Assembly (NCBI GenBank): GCA_963969595.1
Contig: OZ018408.1
Span: 35,960,108-36,024,107, forward strand
DNA: 64,000 nucleotides
From: Neckera pumila
Lineage: Eukaryota > Streptophyta > Bryopsida > Hypnales > Neckeraceae
Direction of reading: 5' to 3'
Shown: in pieces, positions 11,361 to 25,071 of the stretch
Numbering within the stretch: the stretch's first letter is position 1
Layout: the number at the start of each line of letters is the position of its first letter
Program-made: the position numbers and the translations under genes
Notes under the pieces: generated by a model
The model's database searches: none
What the model was told of the DNA's origin: nothing
The model's input: only the letters and a program-made list of their open reading frames with translations

Positions 11361-12084
11361 GGATTGAGGGTTGTTGCAAAAAATACTTGTCCTATTTTTT
11401 GTCCCTTTGGCCTTAGACAGGTAGTTTATAATAACTTTTGTATTTTACGTTCATTTTCTATGAAATTTGAACAGAAAATACATGTGGTAGTTTCCAACAT
11501 TCAGATTTTTTTTCAATTTTTTTCAAATTAGTTTACTATTTTTAAATTTCTCCCAATTGGATGTCTACTTTGGCCATTTTGGGGAGTTTTAGTACTATTT
11601 TCAACCTCAAAATGCAAATTTGAAGGTGAAAATTGGGATTCAAGGAATTTTCTTGAAGTTACACAAGCCCACAAGAGATTTTCTAAAAAATAGTAAGTTT
11701 TCCACCTTCCACATGTGCTCAAAGTGCACTTCCTTTGTGCACATGCAAATAATACAATTTTTTTTGAAGATGAAAATGGTTGAGAAGAAACATCTTCAAG
11801 TTAGAAAAAATAGATTTTTTTTTTTTTTTTTTTAATTCTTTTACTATTTTCTAAAATAAAATTCCAAACTGTCTATTTTCTTGCATTTTCAACACTCTTT
11901 GACCATACTTAACTTTTAATTTTTCTAGGTCTAGAGTTTTCACTCACGTAATTTTTTGAATGTTTATAAATATTCCACGTTTTATTTTTATTTTTAAAAA
12001 TTTTATTCCAAAAGTCACAATACTCAAGTACCATGGCTGTTGTGAACCAAAACCAACAAGTGTTTCTTGCAACTACCCTTAACC
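11361..12084. mobile_element. DNA element with about 29-base inverted ends
   Basis: The left end reads GGATTGAGGGTTGTTGCAAA. The reversed right end reads GGTTAAGGGTAGTTGCAAGA. The next ten bases are also similar (ATACTTGT/ACACTTGT). The interior is AT-rich with no transposase, so it is a non-autonomous element. Confidence 0.5.
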
Positions 12085-13499
12085 AAGTTGGAATGCTGAG
12101 GAGTAAAAGTGTTTGATCAATGACTAGCAAGGGAGATTATTGAAACAAAGAGTGCACATGTTCATCTTCTCAGTAAAAATAAGATCTTGCTTGTTGCCCA
12201 TTACAAAGACAAATAATCTACAGATAGTTTGTAAAATAGTATGCAATGTATATAATCATATGAAGAGAAATTGAATCTTATTCTTGTACATATACAGGTC
12301 AAACCAAAGTTATTGTACAAATTAGACCATGTAAGGATATTGAAGCCAAAAAGTGTCCAATGGATGACTTTCCATATCATTGTAGAAATGACAGATGCAC
12401 CTACTGGTTCAAAAATTAAATCATTTTTGATAATGTATCTTGGTAATAGGTCTCATCCTTTCACTATTAAGCAAGTATTTTAGGAGTTTGGTTTGTTTTA
12501 GAGCTTTTAGAGCTTGACTCAAAATTTTAGAGCAGTTGTAGTTGGAATGTTGGATACTCGGACATGCCACATTATCACAATTATATGTTTTATTTTTATT
12601 GTCTCTATTTTCACATGTGGAATATATAGTTTTATCCTATGATATATTGATTTCTACTAAGAATGATCCCAAAATTTAATGGTGAGCTATGTGTAAAATA
12701 TCCTATATTGTGTAATTTTTAAACTTTTTTAATAGTGGAAATTACAAGCATCACTTAGAGGGGATCCAATCTGCAATCTAACTGGCATCATGAGCTTCTT
12801 GTACCTTTGGTTGGTCCCTGTTGAATTATGCTTGTTCATTTATTTAGAACAAAGACCACGTGCATTAGCTCCTAAAGGACCAAACAATATTTTTTGGCAA
12901 CATTGCAATATTAGGTAGCTCACTAAGAATGGAATATTTACATATTAACAAAAAATATTGGGATGTGAGGAAGAGTACCATATCATTCCACAAAAAATTT
13001 ACAATTGGCTTTGCTTACAAGGAGGGTTTTTTTTTGAAGGGGGGATGTCATTTTCGATGAACGAAAGGCAATACGGGTAGGGTTATTTATAATGGAGCAA
13101 AATTTTCATCACAATGCTTAAAGGAATAGGAGCTAGGCCTAGAGCAAATTTTTGGCCCAGATTCAGAACAACTTGCTTCTTACATCTTGGGGAACCCACA
13201 AATTCAAGACATAGTACAAGAAGAGGGAGTAGGGATATGGATGCTCTATGAAATATAATTTTAGAAAATTTGACATTAAACTCAAAGAAATCAAAATATT
13301 TTGCTATGCTTGACTCATCATGGATCACTGACATTGGATAAATTTACCACATGCCATGTCTTTGCACTCCCATGTTCCACTTGTGCATGAAGATATTCCC
13401 TTGCTCCATGAAATATAATATTATTAAATTCAAAGAAACTAAAATATTTGACAACTATCTCACATAGCTTCAAAAGCCATTTGTTTTATGTGTTTGGCA
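12085..13499. other. AT-rich repeat debris
   Basis: No gene was seen. Near 12863-12930, CTCCTAAAGGACCAAA and TTTTTGGCAACATTGCAAT match the left end of the TTAA-bounded family (compare 56692 and 24265), so a degenerate copy starts here. Its right end was not identified. Confidence 0.4.
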
Positions 13500-13775
13500 A
13501 TGAGAAGACAAGCTCTTTATAAAAGAGAGGTGGTAGGAGGTAAAACAACCCATGTGGAATATATAAATTAGGATTAGTAGGAGCTCATAATTAACCCAGG
13601 AAGGATGCCGCGGACTATAATGGTCCGATGGATGACAAGGAATCTTTGCATGTAGGACAGAAGTTCTGCTAATGTTCATCTTTGGAATTTTGTATAAAAA
13701 AAGGGCATGCACAATAGTTTGACCTTTCAATGATTGTTGTTGGGATTTACTAAGTGGATGATTCACACCGTAATA
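13500..13775. repeat. Composite repeat: GAGCTC block plus GATGTTCATC block
   Basis: 13500-13600 (GTGGTAGGAGGTAAAACAA, then TAGGAGCTC) is the same block found next to the fold-backs at 20281-20360 (inverted) and 43893-43982. 13625-13775 is the GATGTTCATC dispersed repeat. The recurring order of block and fold-back suggests one longer transposon family. Confidence 0.5.
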
Positions 13776-13814
13776 GAAAGGCTGATTTTCAAGGTGACAC
13801 CTGTGTCCTTTCAG

Positions 13815-14090
13815 GGTTAAGTCAAACACAGGAATTGCGTTCAAAGTAGACTTTTAGACCTCATTTAGGCATAATAGAATAACTTTTTTCAAAAAAATTG
13901 AACTAGGATAACGTGTTAAATCAATCTCACTTTTTCATCTCCAAAAATGAGTTTGAGATTTTGAATCTCCAATCAAAAGTTATGGACAAAGTTTAAAGAG
14001 GATATTTCAAATGTCAAAGAAAATGTCCTTTCCAACCCCTCTTTGAGTTTTGTCCATAACTTTTGATTGGAGAAAAGTAGAACCCCTAGC
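13815..14090. mobile_element. Fold-back element, truncated copy
   Basis: It starts with GGTTAAGTCAAACACAGGAA and contains TTTTAGACCTCATTTAGGCA. The phrase around TTTGTCCATAACTTTTGATTGG is repeated in inverted form within the copy (arms about 13960-14000 and 14040-14075). It is homologous to 19858-20279 and 43992-44410. The outer right arm is missing. Confidence 0.55.
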
Positions 14091-14173
14091 TATTAGCTTG
14101 CAGGTCTAAAAAGTCAAAAATACCAAAAGGAAGCATCCACAGCGGAAATAGGATGTTCTTTGATTAAAATCAT

Positions 14174-14316
14174 CACCAGTAAAATACAAGGTCCTAAATG
14201 ACTTGTCTACAATGACTGCAGTAGTCATTTTGCAATCATTGTTGTCCTAAATGACTACAACAATGACTGTTATAGTCGTTGTGGACAAGTTATTTGTGGC
14301 CTGTTTTTTACTAGTG
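14174..14316. mobile_element. CACTA-type palindromic MITE with CAT target duplication
   Basis: The left terminus is CACCAGTAAAATACAAGG and the reversed right terminus is CACTAGTAAAAAACAGGC. Arms of about 55 bases continue through ACTTGTC and GTCATT. CAT at 14171-14173 and 14317-14319 is a 3-base target duplication, as expected for CACTA (CMC) transposition. Confidence 0.75.
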
Positions 14317-17074
14317 CATGCCAAGAATCCAACAATGCAATTGATTTTCCGAGATTTCTCTTTGTATAAAAGATTTTTTTGAACATCAATAATTAAAAGA
14401 GATAGTGGGATTCCAATATCCTACTTTGAAATGTGTATAGTAAAAATATGAGCCTACATATCTTTTACGGAATTCTATGGGAGGTTCTATAAAAACTTCC
14501 GGAATTTTTTAACTTGCAGAAGATCCTCTTTAAGATGGTCAACCACTTAAACCAATCCCGGAAACCAATATTGATCTAAACTACTAGCTCTTTATCTTCA
14601 ATCCGTTTAAGGTTCCCTCCTACAACGGTCTTTGCATTGTTTAGATCTAATCCAAATATACAAGTCTTTTCTTCAAGTGTAAAATTGGCAATTAGTATCA
14701 ATTAGATCCCTCTTGGTGTCAATTAAAGGAACTTAGCTATCTTCTCCAGGATAGGTGCATTTTTTTCCCTTTGAAAAACACCTCTTTCCAAAGGAGAAAA
14801 TTTGAGGTCAGCAGAAGACCGCTCCACAATGACAAACTCAGCTATTAAAAGGATACTAAATAGTCTACAAAATATGTTGGAACATGTGATCAGATGAGGT
14901 GAATTTTGCAAAACTTATCAGACTACTATAAACCATGGCAGCATTGGGCAGTAGCACATCTCAAATTCTTAAAAACTTTGAATCAATATTTCACCATTGT
15001 TGAAACAACATGACAAACACAAACTAGCCACACAAGGTTGTCTCAACAATGTCACAAATTGTATTGAGTCAATGTTGTCAATCAAAGGTATTGTTTCAAT
15101 AATTATTTCAATATGGTGATATAGGAATATTAAATCAATAATTAATTCAAAAGTATTGTTTCAACATTTTCAATATAGTGGTGTAGAATATTGAATCAAC
15201 AATTATTCAAGGTTGATTTTTAAATCATTTTTACAAGGTTTCTCAAGACTTATTGTTGAAGAAGGATAATGACCTATTCAGAAATTATCCTATTAGTATA
15301 ATAAGTTTGTTCCAAGGGAGACGGTCAAGTAGAAAATCTATGCTAATCAGTTAATCCAATTTGGAATTCCATCACCAAAAACATTATTACAACAACACTA
15401 CAAATCCAACTCCATCAATTAGAAAAATTTCCAATTAAGCTCAAAACATTCAATCAAAATATTACAATTTGGTTCTCTTTCTCACATATTTCTCCAAATA
15501 GATTTCATCATCTGCACAACTATCAATCCAAGTTTGAAATCTATAAATTCAACTACTTGCTCCAACTTGAAATTAATGCATATATCCACTACATCTCATT
15601 CTCTTAAACACAGACTTTCATAAATTCCATCATTAACACACACTCCTCCAAATCAACTCCCGACTTGGACAATTTCTCCATTATAAAATCTTCACAATTC
15701 TGCACATAACACTTTGCCACATGCAGGCACATATACATGTCCGACTAGGAACTTGGACTTACTCAAACACACCGATCCAACCCTGGATCAATATAGACAC
15801 ACTTCCAAACTAGGAAATCACAAACAAAATCAAAATACCAGCCTCCCCGACTAGGACTTGCACTAGCTTCACTTGCTGTGGGTCCAAAAAAATGAAAGCC
15901 ACAAGGACCTAATAGGATTCCTTGCCATGACGGTTACCAACTTGGAGAGGATGACCAATTGACTTCAACTACCAAATTGGATTTTAAAAGACATAGCTAC
16001 CATTCCAAAAATGAATTGACTCTACTTGATAGTAATTCATCCAATTTGGCTGGACAACCGTTGATTCCAATTCACTACATACCAAATTGAACTTCACTAC
16101 TTCTTCACAACTTGGGACATTCACAAAACCATGACATCAACTCTTGCTTGAAAAACAATCCAATTGGGCACCAAAAAGACCTCAAATGGACTTAAACAAA
16201 CAATCAAAACAACCCAAATTAGACACCATAAAAGACCAATTCACTACCAAATTACTCCAAAGTACCCTTCGATAAGCTCCAAAACTTTATAAAAATGCTA
16301 TTCAACTTGGTTATCTACACTTATCAAAAAAGAGGTAACTTCATTGTGTGCTTGTAAGTGCTTGTTCTATTTAAATTCATTAATGGTCTGAAGTTGAAAT
16401 GTTTCAATGTTAATTCAAGGATGTTGTCAAGGTTTAATTTTTTTACACCTAAATTGCTCTCAAATTTTGTGACAGAGTACTTTTGGGGGATTTAATAGAG
16501 AAAGGACCCCCCTTTGCAATTGCATACCTTTCAATCCATATTGAAGTTCTACATCAAAGCAACATTGAGATTTTCAAAATGTTGATGGATATTTTACGCT
16601 GATTGGTTAGCCCTCATGTATTGCAAGCATTTGATGATATATTAATAGTTATAAAAGAACTTGTCAAATATCCAAAATTTTGGATACCCGGGAATGCAAA
16701 AGGAAACTATTTCCTCTCTCAAGCTAATTATGTTAGGTTCAAACATTGCGCTATAATGCAAGTACTTATTTTTTATTTATTAGGTTTGTATAAGGATGAT
16801 ATTGTATACACAATAATCCTTTTTGTTTAGTGGAATGTCAAAGCATGTCAAAGTCCTTATCACAAAAATGGTACTTTATAAGAAATGGAACTTCTTATGA
16901 GAAGGTATGAAATTTTGTTTTGGAGCTTTTAGTAATTTTGAAATTTTATTTTATTGCATTCAATTTTATGTTGTTTATACAAAATTGATTCTATTTTATT
17001 TTGTTTTTTTATATGAACATCCAGAGTAGTGGCTTCTATGAAAGAAAGTTTGGATGAAATTTAAAGGTCAAATT
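14317..17074. other. Gene-free repeat-derived DNA
   Basis: AT-rich, with many CCAATTGG-like and GACTAGGAACTTGG-like phrases between about 15700 and 16300. No intact reading frame is present. A frame at 16603-16830 could be a decayed transposase fragment but shows no diagnostic motif. Confidence 0.35.
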
Positions 17075-17354
17075 CATTAGAGGAGATCTGAGCCTCCAGA
17101 AGACCGTTTCAGGGCTGTTTCCGATGCTGGGAATAGCGCATTGTTCTCAGAAAAAAAAAATTAAAAAAAATTAAAAAAAATTGTTAAAATGTTAAAAGAA
17201 TACTAAATAAAAATTTAAAATTTAAAAATAAAAATCTAATGTGGCAATCGCTTGGCCATGTCAGCCTGGCCATTTGGCAGCGTCCCAACATTCCTGCAAA
17301 GTTTCCACAATCCGGGAACTCGCAGTCTCTTAGAGGCCCAAATCTTCTCTAATG
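17075..17354. mobile_element. MITE, CATTAG family (type 2)
   Basis: The left end is CATTAGAGGAGATCTGAGCC and the reversed right end is CATTAGAGAAGATTTGGGCC. An internal AT tract (17150-17240) is followed by ATGTGGCAATCGCTTGGC, matching the GACGTGGCAGTCGCT phrase in the copies at 40598 and 58562. Confidence 0.7.
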
Positions 17355-18296
17355 CCAATACAATAATGATGGAGCATTTCACCTATTGTATCAAGCGTTC
17401 AAGTTACCTTGGGAATATTCAACAAATATGTGGGAACATTTTTATATAGTGCAAATAAAATTGGTCTATAGGAAAAGCAACAAAAAAGATGTCAACGCCC
17501 ACATTGTGAAGCATAATTGACGCATTAGTATACTTCAAAAAATTGGACAAAAATGGAAGATACATATTGAATGTATGTTGATAAATTGACTTCTTTAGAC
17601 AAGGTAAGTTTTGCTGACAATGTTGAAGGCAAAATTTTGTGAATAATTATTTAATTCTCTTTTGGATAATTGTGTATACTAAAAATTGCACACCACAAGA
17701 AAATAGTGTCCAAATTGACATAATTTTGCCAAAAAAATGTCTGAATTGACAGAAAATTGACAAAATAATGTCCAAATTGATAAAAGAAATTGACAAAAAA
17801 ATTTGGACATTTGGAAAAAATGTCTAAATTGACATTGCTTCTTTGTAGTGATTTTCTTCAATGTTTTTTTGAAAAATGTATTTGTAATTCTCTTCAAATT
17901 TGCAAGTTGTTGCACCAAGTATTAATGTATTATTAAATTCATTTGCAAACTTGCATTGCTCTTCATTGAGACCTTTGGTGTGAGAGCTAGATCAAACACC
18001 TTTGGCTTTAGTTGAGGATATTCGAAGAAGAAAGGACTATGACATCACTAGGGTACCAAAAGTAATCCAAGAATTATTAAACCACCAACCTGAAATAGTA
18101 GAACAATTGTTAAGACTATTTTAAGATTATAAACGTGATAACCCACTTGCATTCACATGAATTAACTAACCATTTATACCTTTTTTGAGATCAAATTTTT
18201 TATGTAGATTTTTAGTTTTCATTTTAGTAGTTTGTATTGGATTTAATATATGATTCAATACAATCTCACTATGGTAGTTTTTGAAATTCTTTTCAG
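17355..18296. other. AT-rich DNA, no gene seen
   Basis: Between 17690 and 17840 a degenerate short repeat of AAATTGACAAAAT-type phrases occurs in both orientations. Nothing coding was recognised. Confidence 0.35.
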
Positions 18297-18485
18297 ATGT
18301 TGAGAATACGTAAGGCACTTGGTAATTTTATAGGCCCTAGAGATCGATTTGTTGATTGGCCACTTTATGTTAGTGCTATATATTGCTACCATGGGTGTCC
18401 TTGGTATAGTGATGTTGCTTTACAAATGAAAACTGAAGGACAACCATCCGCAATATGGTATGGCAAGTATGATGATATTTTTTAA
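18297..18485 (+). pseudogene. Possible decayed transposon coding fragment
   Basis: A 62-codon frame contains WPLYVSAIYCYHGCPWYSDV followed by GQPSAIWYGKYDDIF. The Trp/Cys-rich layout ending in WYGK recalls the C-terminal part of plant tnp2/CACTA-associated proteins (a WYGRV-like segment), but the resemblance is loose. The flanks hold no continuation. It could be chance. Confidence 0.2.
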
Positions 18486-19857
18486 CAATGTTTCATTATT
18501 GTATCAATGATTCTTAATTCTTTTTTGCTTAAAAAATGTTTGATTGTTGTTTTGACAATGGCTTAATGTTGTCATTTATATTTTGTCTATTTGTTGCTTT
18601 AACAATGGCAAAATGTTATTGTTTAAATCTTGTCTCATGGTTGTCTCAATAATGGCTATATGATGGTGTTTAAATATAGTTTCAATGATGGATAAATGGT
18701 GTACTAATACGAATTAATTTCAAATTTAATGGTGTGACTATGATATATTTTTGAAATAATTTAATTTTTTTTACTCATTGAACCATTAGATAAACATCCC
18801 AAAATATTCCATCACTATTTCAAATAACAATTGACCAATTTTTAGTCATTTTCACGACTTTGAAAAAGTGCACTAATGCATGAAATGTGTGAACAAAAAG
18901 GAAGATATGTTTGAAATGTAATTGTAAACAGCCTCATTTTGTAAACACAATTGAAAAGTGTTGAATATGGTACAATCTTAGTGGTCGAGAATTTTGAAAG
19001 AGGGGTTGGGAAAAACATGTTTGAAGAATTTAACACCATTGTCCTTTGTTTTTCCCTTCCAAAGTACTCCATTCTAGGTCATTTTAAGGCTCATCTTTGC
19101 CTAATTTTTAAATTTTTTAAATTTAATTAAATCTAAAAATTCATTTATTTTTCATAAATTTATTGCAAATTAAATGAATTTTATTCCCCAAATGCCAAAA
19201 GTCAATTTTTTCCAAACCAACATATGCTATTAATAGTGTATAATATTATACAACCTCTTTGACGTTTTTACTTTGTCTGAATGTTCAAACTCATGATTGA
19301 AACTATTCATATCAAGCTTCTAATATATTTAATGATTAGTCTTTTTTAAATCAATTTAGAAATACGTAACTTTCAAATACTTGAAAAATGGAATTTTTAT
19401 TTCATTACTTGAATAAAAGTTTGTTATAATTGATAGAACTTATGCATTATACATACATATGAAACAAACAATTGCAATGGAAAAGTTGACGACAAAAACA
19501 GCACTACTTCTTAGATTCTCATAAAGTAACTATATTTAAATGTGACCAAATATGCAATTGCACATTGTTCAGGAAATTGCCAATTTTTTGCTAGATCTTG
19601 GTAGGAGTCTATAGAGTACTCTAAAGTGTCCTAAAATGCATTTTTTAGACAATGTATGAATAAATTATGAATTTTCACAGTTCTAAAAATCAATGTTCCT
19701 ACAACAATATTATATATATATTAAATAGGAATTTATAGAGGTTGCCTTAAGAAAGGGATCACAATTGAATTCACTTATTTAAAAAAAAAAATTCTTCACC
19801 ACTAAGATTGTACCATATTCAATACTTTTCAATTTTGTTCACAAAAAATGAAGTTGC
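18486..19857. other. AT-rich DNA, no gene seen
   Basis: Repetitive phrases of the TTGTTTCAATAATGG type occur at 18490-18700. No gene and no defined element. Confidence 0.35.
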
Positions 19858-20279
19858 TCCTAGTTAAGTGAAAACGTAGGATTTGTGCTCAAAGTCAAAT
19901 TTTAGACCTCATGTGGGTATAATATAGTATATTTTGTGAAAAAAATTTGAACTAGATGAAGTTGGAAAACCAAGCTAAATTTTATCTCCAAAAATCTGTT
20001 TCAGATCTTGAAGCCCCATCTAAGAATTATGGACAAATTGTAGGGAGGGGGTGGAAGGGACATTTTTTTTTACATTTTCAAACACCCTCTTGAAATTTGT
20101 CCATAACTTTCAGGTATAGTCTTGAAATCTCAGACAAAGTTTTGGAAATAAAACTCAGCATGATTTTCTAACTTTTACTAGTTTGAAATTTTTTGAATTA
20201 TTTTTCTTATACTATGCCTAAATGAGGTCTAAAATTTGACTTTTTACACAATTTTTGCGGTTTCACTTAACCTTAAGCA
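19858..20279. mobile_element. Fold-back element, full copy
   Basis: The outer arms are GTTAAGTGAAAACGTAGGAT..CAAATTTTAGACCTCAT and, reversed from the right, GGTTAAGTGAAACCGCAAAA..CAAATTTTAGACCTCAT. The inner arms pair around ATTATGGACAAATT / AATTTGTCCATAAC. A GAGCTC block follows directly at 20281-20360. No transposase. Confidence 0.6.
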
Positions 20280-20599
20280 ATGGAGCTCCCTATAGTCCTA
20301 ATTCACATATCCCACATGAATTGTTTTACCTACCACTACTCTACTTGAATAAAGAGCTTTTCTTCTCTCCCTCAGCTACACACAATTGACTAAGTGGCAT
20401 AAATTAGATTGTGACACAAAATTTTGAGTATGTGGCACAGAAGCCACTTCATTGGTTAAACTTTCCAATTGAAAATTATATGGTCTAGCACCTTGTACTG
20501 TGCTATGCTGTCCTGTGTTGTCATGATTTATAAACTGACATTTTTTGAGAAATTCACAGTGATTGACGTCACAACAGAGGGTGAATAGGAATAGCAGAA

Positions 20600-20695
20600 A
20601 AACATTTAGTTAAGCAAAAAAGAACACTGTTTACAAGGTCCTCTGAAGGCTGTAGAGTGAACCTCCAGAGGCCCCAAATTTTCTTTAATGCATCT
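20600..20695. mobile_element. Truncated CATTAG-family MITE (right part)
   Basis: CAAGGTCCTCTGAAGGCTGT through CCCCAAATTTTCTTTAATG is the right terminus of the type 1 CATTAG family. The left part is not recognisable. Confidence 0.45.
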
Positions 20696-20758
20696 TGCCA
20701 TATTCACTGATCATGATAAAATCTCGAATAAAATCCAAATTAGGTTTGGACTACTTAA

Positions 20759-21688
20759 CTCCTAAAGATTTATGACTATATTTTCACCAAAAACGCTCAA
20801 AAATTGCCATTTTTAGAGCAAGTACCAAATGCTTGAAAAAAAAATTTGGCACATGTAACTATAAGATCTTGTAGCATGTTGATTTGAGAATATGTGGTAA
20901 AATTTTCTGAAATTTCCACCGCGTGAATTGCAAGATGTAAGCATTCAAATCCACTGAAATCATTTTTTTGGCCCTACAAACAACAGGGCAGCTGCAATTC
21001 ACAAGCTCACTTTTCTATGAAAAATTGCTCAAAACGGTGGTGCTTCCTTGGATTCTTTTTCCTAGACAAGTTGGCCACATGCTTGAAAAATTTCACATCA
21101 TTTTGGAATTATGCAACATATAGGAAAAAAATAGTAAGTAGAAAGAAGTAGAGAATGATTCAAGATACTAAATTGTTAAGAATTTAATTATGGAATTTCA
21201 AAATGTTAATACCAGTGGTTGCAATGTTGTAATAAATAATTTACATCCTTAAATTTTTATTTTTTTTTAAATATTGAAAATTGAATAAGATAAAGGACTT
21301 CAAAGTTTATTTAAGATTAGAAAATCCATAACTACTTGTAGACTAAAACTCCTCATAACATTTGACTCATTGATAAAAATGGAATGATTCAAAGCTTTCC
21401 ACCTACATATAACTCTAGAAAACCAATTTATAATTTATAATTTCAAATTTTTTGAAAAAAGTGATTTTTTCTGATATGCTCGGACTGTCCAAGTTGAAGA
21501 ATAAACTACATATCATGTAATAACTTTTGACTCATGTTTCCAAATGTTGTGAAATTTAGTGCATATAAAAGATATTCCTTGTCCCCACCTTCTATTAAAA
21601 TTTGGACCAAAAATATGAAAATCTCTTGTCACATGTATTTGCCCAAAAGTTCTATGTAGCCAAAAAGCGCATATTGGTCCTTTAGGGA
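20759..21688. mobile_element. TTAA-bounded element, copy 1
   Basis: TTAA at 20755-20758 and 21689-21692 flanks an element starting CTCCTAAAGATTTATGAC and ending CCTTTAGGGA. Internal phrases (CTCAAAAATTGCCATTTTTA near the left end, TGACTCATGTTTCCAAATG near the right) are collinear with the copies at 44450, 45981 and 59322. It is non-coding. Confidence 0.75.
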
Positions 21689-21724
21689 TTAAGGTTTATG
21701 TAGTTCCAAATGCATTATAAGATA

Positions 21725-22036
21725 GGCGGCTCTTAAAGCGACCTGTTTCTAAAAGCGATCTGATAGATTTGGCCTCTAACATGTACCAGAAGTGTACATT
21801 TCAGGAGGGAGTCGCTTTTAGAAACCATGTGTTTTCAACTTCAAAAATTCATAACTAATTCCACGAAGGTGACAATATGCGCTTTTATACCACAAAGGTC
21901 CAAAAAATACGAAACGACTTGGATTCGATGCCAATTCCATTTTCCTTCCTTTGAAAATTTACTAAGAATTGTTTCAAGGAGTTTAGCTTCCTCCAAAAGG
22001 CAATCAGCTCTTAAAGGGTCGCTTTAAGAGACGCCT
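21725..22036. mobile_element. MITE with TTAAAGCGACC ends, copy 1
   Basis: The left end is GGCGGCTCTTAAAGCGACC and the reversed right end is AAGGCGTCTCTTAAAGCGAC. The interior phrase AAAAATTCATAACTAATTC is shared with the longer relative at 47694-49030. The 66-codon frame inside is not a recognisable protein. Confidence 0.6.
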
Positions 22037-24851
22037 TCTTTACTACCTTCTATAACTAATCCTTTCTTCTCTTCCAAAAATTGTAGTAATAAATGCTTTG
22101 GAAACACAATTGGTGGTACTAGCACAATAGTAGGTTGGTTTTTCTTCCTCATGGTGCTGATTTGTCTTAATGAATCTATAATAATATACTACTAGACTCA
22201 ATATAACTAATATACCAAGGTAGTTCTAGACTAAACTAATTTTAATAGTGTAATGTTCATTGTTGAGAGTTTTAAAATATTTGACTTAAACAAAGGGCAA
22301 GTATTCTATTTATTATTCTTTATATTGATATTTGACCTATACTGAATGCCCTTACTAACTAATAGAGTTAATCAAGGTTTTGATATAAGAAATAGTTGTT
22401 GGAAGGGGCTGCCTAATTATTTTTTTTCATTGATGACCTACTGGAAGAATATGCCTTGGCACTTAGTTACTACGATTTTATTATTTTATAAGACATTTTG
22501 GCCAGATTTGGATGATAAAACATATATATCTAATATTTTTATATAATTTTGGTTCCGCCCCAAACTGCTAGCTTTTTATGATTTATGTTTTAATTCTTCT
22601 ATATGATTAGATATTGTTTGAAGTCACAGATGATTTGGAAACCTTCCCTAGTATTTTGTCACTGCATCATGGAATCGCTTGATGATTCTTATTTGAATTG
22701 TGTCAATGGGGGATTTTTGTGTATTTTACATATGGCACACCACAAGTTTGTCAAATACATTGACAGTTCTCTCAATCAATATAGTGGTTTTAAATTGGCC
22801 TTCTCTACATGTAATGAAGTTTGAGTAGTACAACTTTCACTTGTAAAGTATTCAGGGGATAAAAGAAAATTGTTCATGTCTTGAATATAAACATATTTAA
22901 AATTTTAAAGTATAGCATAGAGTCTTGAGTAGTTACTTCACTATACCTTGTAGTTCATATATATGTGCGTCAAATTTTTTATTTGGGGGGCTATTTAGCT
23001 ATTATTTCACAATAGATATGCCCCTATTTTTTTTTTACTTCTACTTTTTGCCTATATTCCTATACTCTATGGTAGTTAAAATTGAAATTTGAAGCATTTA
23101 AACATGTCCCAATTGTAATTCAAAAATTCATATGCAATTTTAGGGTTGATTAGTACAACATGTAACTATTGAACATAACCTACACAAACAATGTATATAC
23201 AAACATCATATATCATACAATTCGTACAAATGAATCCTCGGATGATTCATACATCTACAATAGGTATTAAAACTAGATGGCAGATTAAAGTTATTTTTAT
23301 AATTGTTTTCCAAATATCATAGTATTCTTATGCCTACTTTCATTTGGTACAAAAGCAATATGTATTTCACGCAACAATCAAAAAAACAAATTATGAGTTT
23401 CTACCATGGTTTCTACCAAAAACAATCAAGGACTAATATTAGTTACTAAACTTTATTTTTTGTATACCTTTTTTCTCTTCTTCCTCCATATTTTTTTTAC
23501 CTTTGCAATTGAACCTTGTAGGATATCCAAGCTTCAAGTTGTTTTTATTTATTGAAGCCTGTGCCACATATCTAAACTCACATTTGAAAACTAAATCAAA
23601 TTTTTGTCTTGCCGCCTACTATTGGACCTAAACTTGTACTTCCATTGTCCAATAAGACCTACTTCTTTCTTTTGGTCCCAAATTATTTATCCCCTTTGGC
23701 AATGTAATTCAAGCTTGATTGTAGATTTGAAATGAAGAAATTCATGAATGGAAGAAAAGAAGTTGAACTAATTAGCTATGAACAAATTATTTTTTGTTCT
23801 TCATTCTGTAACTAAGTGAAAAAACTATTTCATATTTCTAGTTTATTATTTCCATTACATGTCAAAAAAACTTTTAAAGATTGAGGTTATTACAACAATT
23901 TGAAGTTGATTGGATCCGTGTCCAAAATAATTTGCAGACTTTGAATTTTTTCTATAATCCAATTTCTCTAGTTTGATATTTACAAAATAAAGAATCGTTT
24001 AAACTTGATTGCAGTTCATTATGAAATAAACCTTTCGTAAAATTTCAAACTTTTTTAATGCATTTTATACAGTTGGAGCACCTAACCTCCAATCTTTCCT
24101 ATAGTTAATATTTATTAACAACACTGCCAATTTCCTTTTTCAATAGTAAGGTTACTTTGTCCATTTACTATAAAAACATTTGATCATTATAAGTACAAAA
24201 TAATTTTAATCAAATCCTTAATATTTTCCTTACTACTATTACTACTAAAAAAGATTAATCATAAAGTACTAAACTACGTTTTTTTGGCAACGTAGCAATT
24301 TTGGGCAGCTCACTATGAACAAAAATTTAATTTTTTATAATCACACCACATGTGTCTAAGGAGTAGCTTTAAGGCGCAACAATTTTCAAAACTTTTGACT
24401 ACATGGTTAAAAAATTATTGCATGATATATAATTTTTAATGCTTAGTAGGCAATTCAAAAGAATCACTTTTAAAAAAAATAAAAATTTGAAATTGGTCTC
24501 CTAGATTTATATGCACATAGAAAGCTTTGAATTAATCCATTTTGATATATAAAATGAAAGTTATGAGGAATTTTAGTTTGCAAGCAATTATGGATTCTTT
24601 ACTCTAAAATCAACTTAGAAGTCCTTTATTTTCATACAAATGTGACCATGTGAAGTGCAGTCCTATATTTTAAAAGGTCAAAAAAAGGATTTTTGCCAAT
24701 TCAAATGCTAAAATCTTGCAATCTTCATAGTGGAATGTTTTTGAAATTTTTCCAAGAGGCCGCTTTGAATGCAAAATTTGGGTGGGAAGAGCCTTCTCAA
24801 CTCACACACCACATGGTAGTTGTAATAAGGATATAGCTACCCATTACATGA
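22037..24851. other. Gene-free AT-rich DNA with a degenerate TTAA-family start
   Basis: Frames at 22346-22546 and 22603-22824 are unrecognised and AT-driven. About 24265-24360 (TTTTTTTGGCAACGTAGCAA, GGCAGCTCACTATGAAC) matches the left part of the TTAA-family copies at 12863 and 56692. No intact gene. Confidence 0.35.
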
Positions 24852-25071
24852 CATTGGAAGGCATTGGAGGGTCGTTTCAGACCCGTTTCCAAATTTGGCC
24901 CAATTCTGTGAACAAACGGTATGAGTTGTCAGAATTTTTTTTTTTCAATTTTTTTTTTGAAATGACGTCGCACGGTCTCGGCCACATCAACCAGCAGTTA
25001 TCTTGCGTTTCCCCAGTCTGAGAACGTAGGATAACTCGCAGTCTTCCAAAGGTCTCAGATGTCATCTAATG
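24852..25071. mobile_element. MITE, CATTAG family (type 2), diverged
   Basis: It starts CATTGGAAGGCATTGGAGGG and ends GTCTCAGATGTCATCTAATG. The internal T tract is followed by AATGACGTCGCACGGTCTCG, the family's conserved right-hand segment. Confidence 0.6.

Noticed and set aside
22346..22824. Two consecutive frames as a hAT-like transposase
   Set aside because: No conserved acidic or HAT-dimerisation motif could be seen; AT-rich composition explains the frames.
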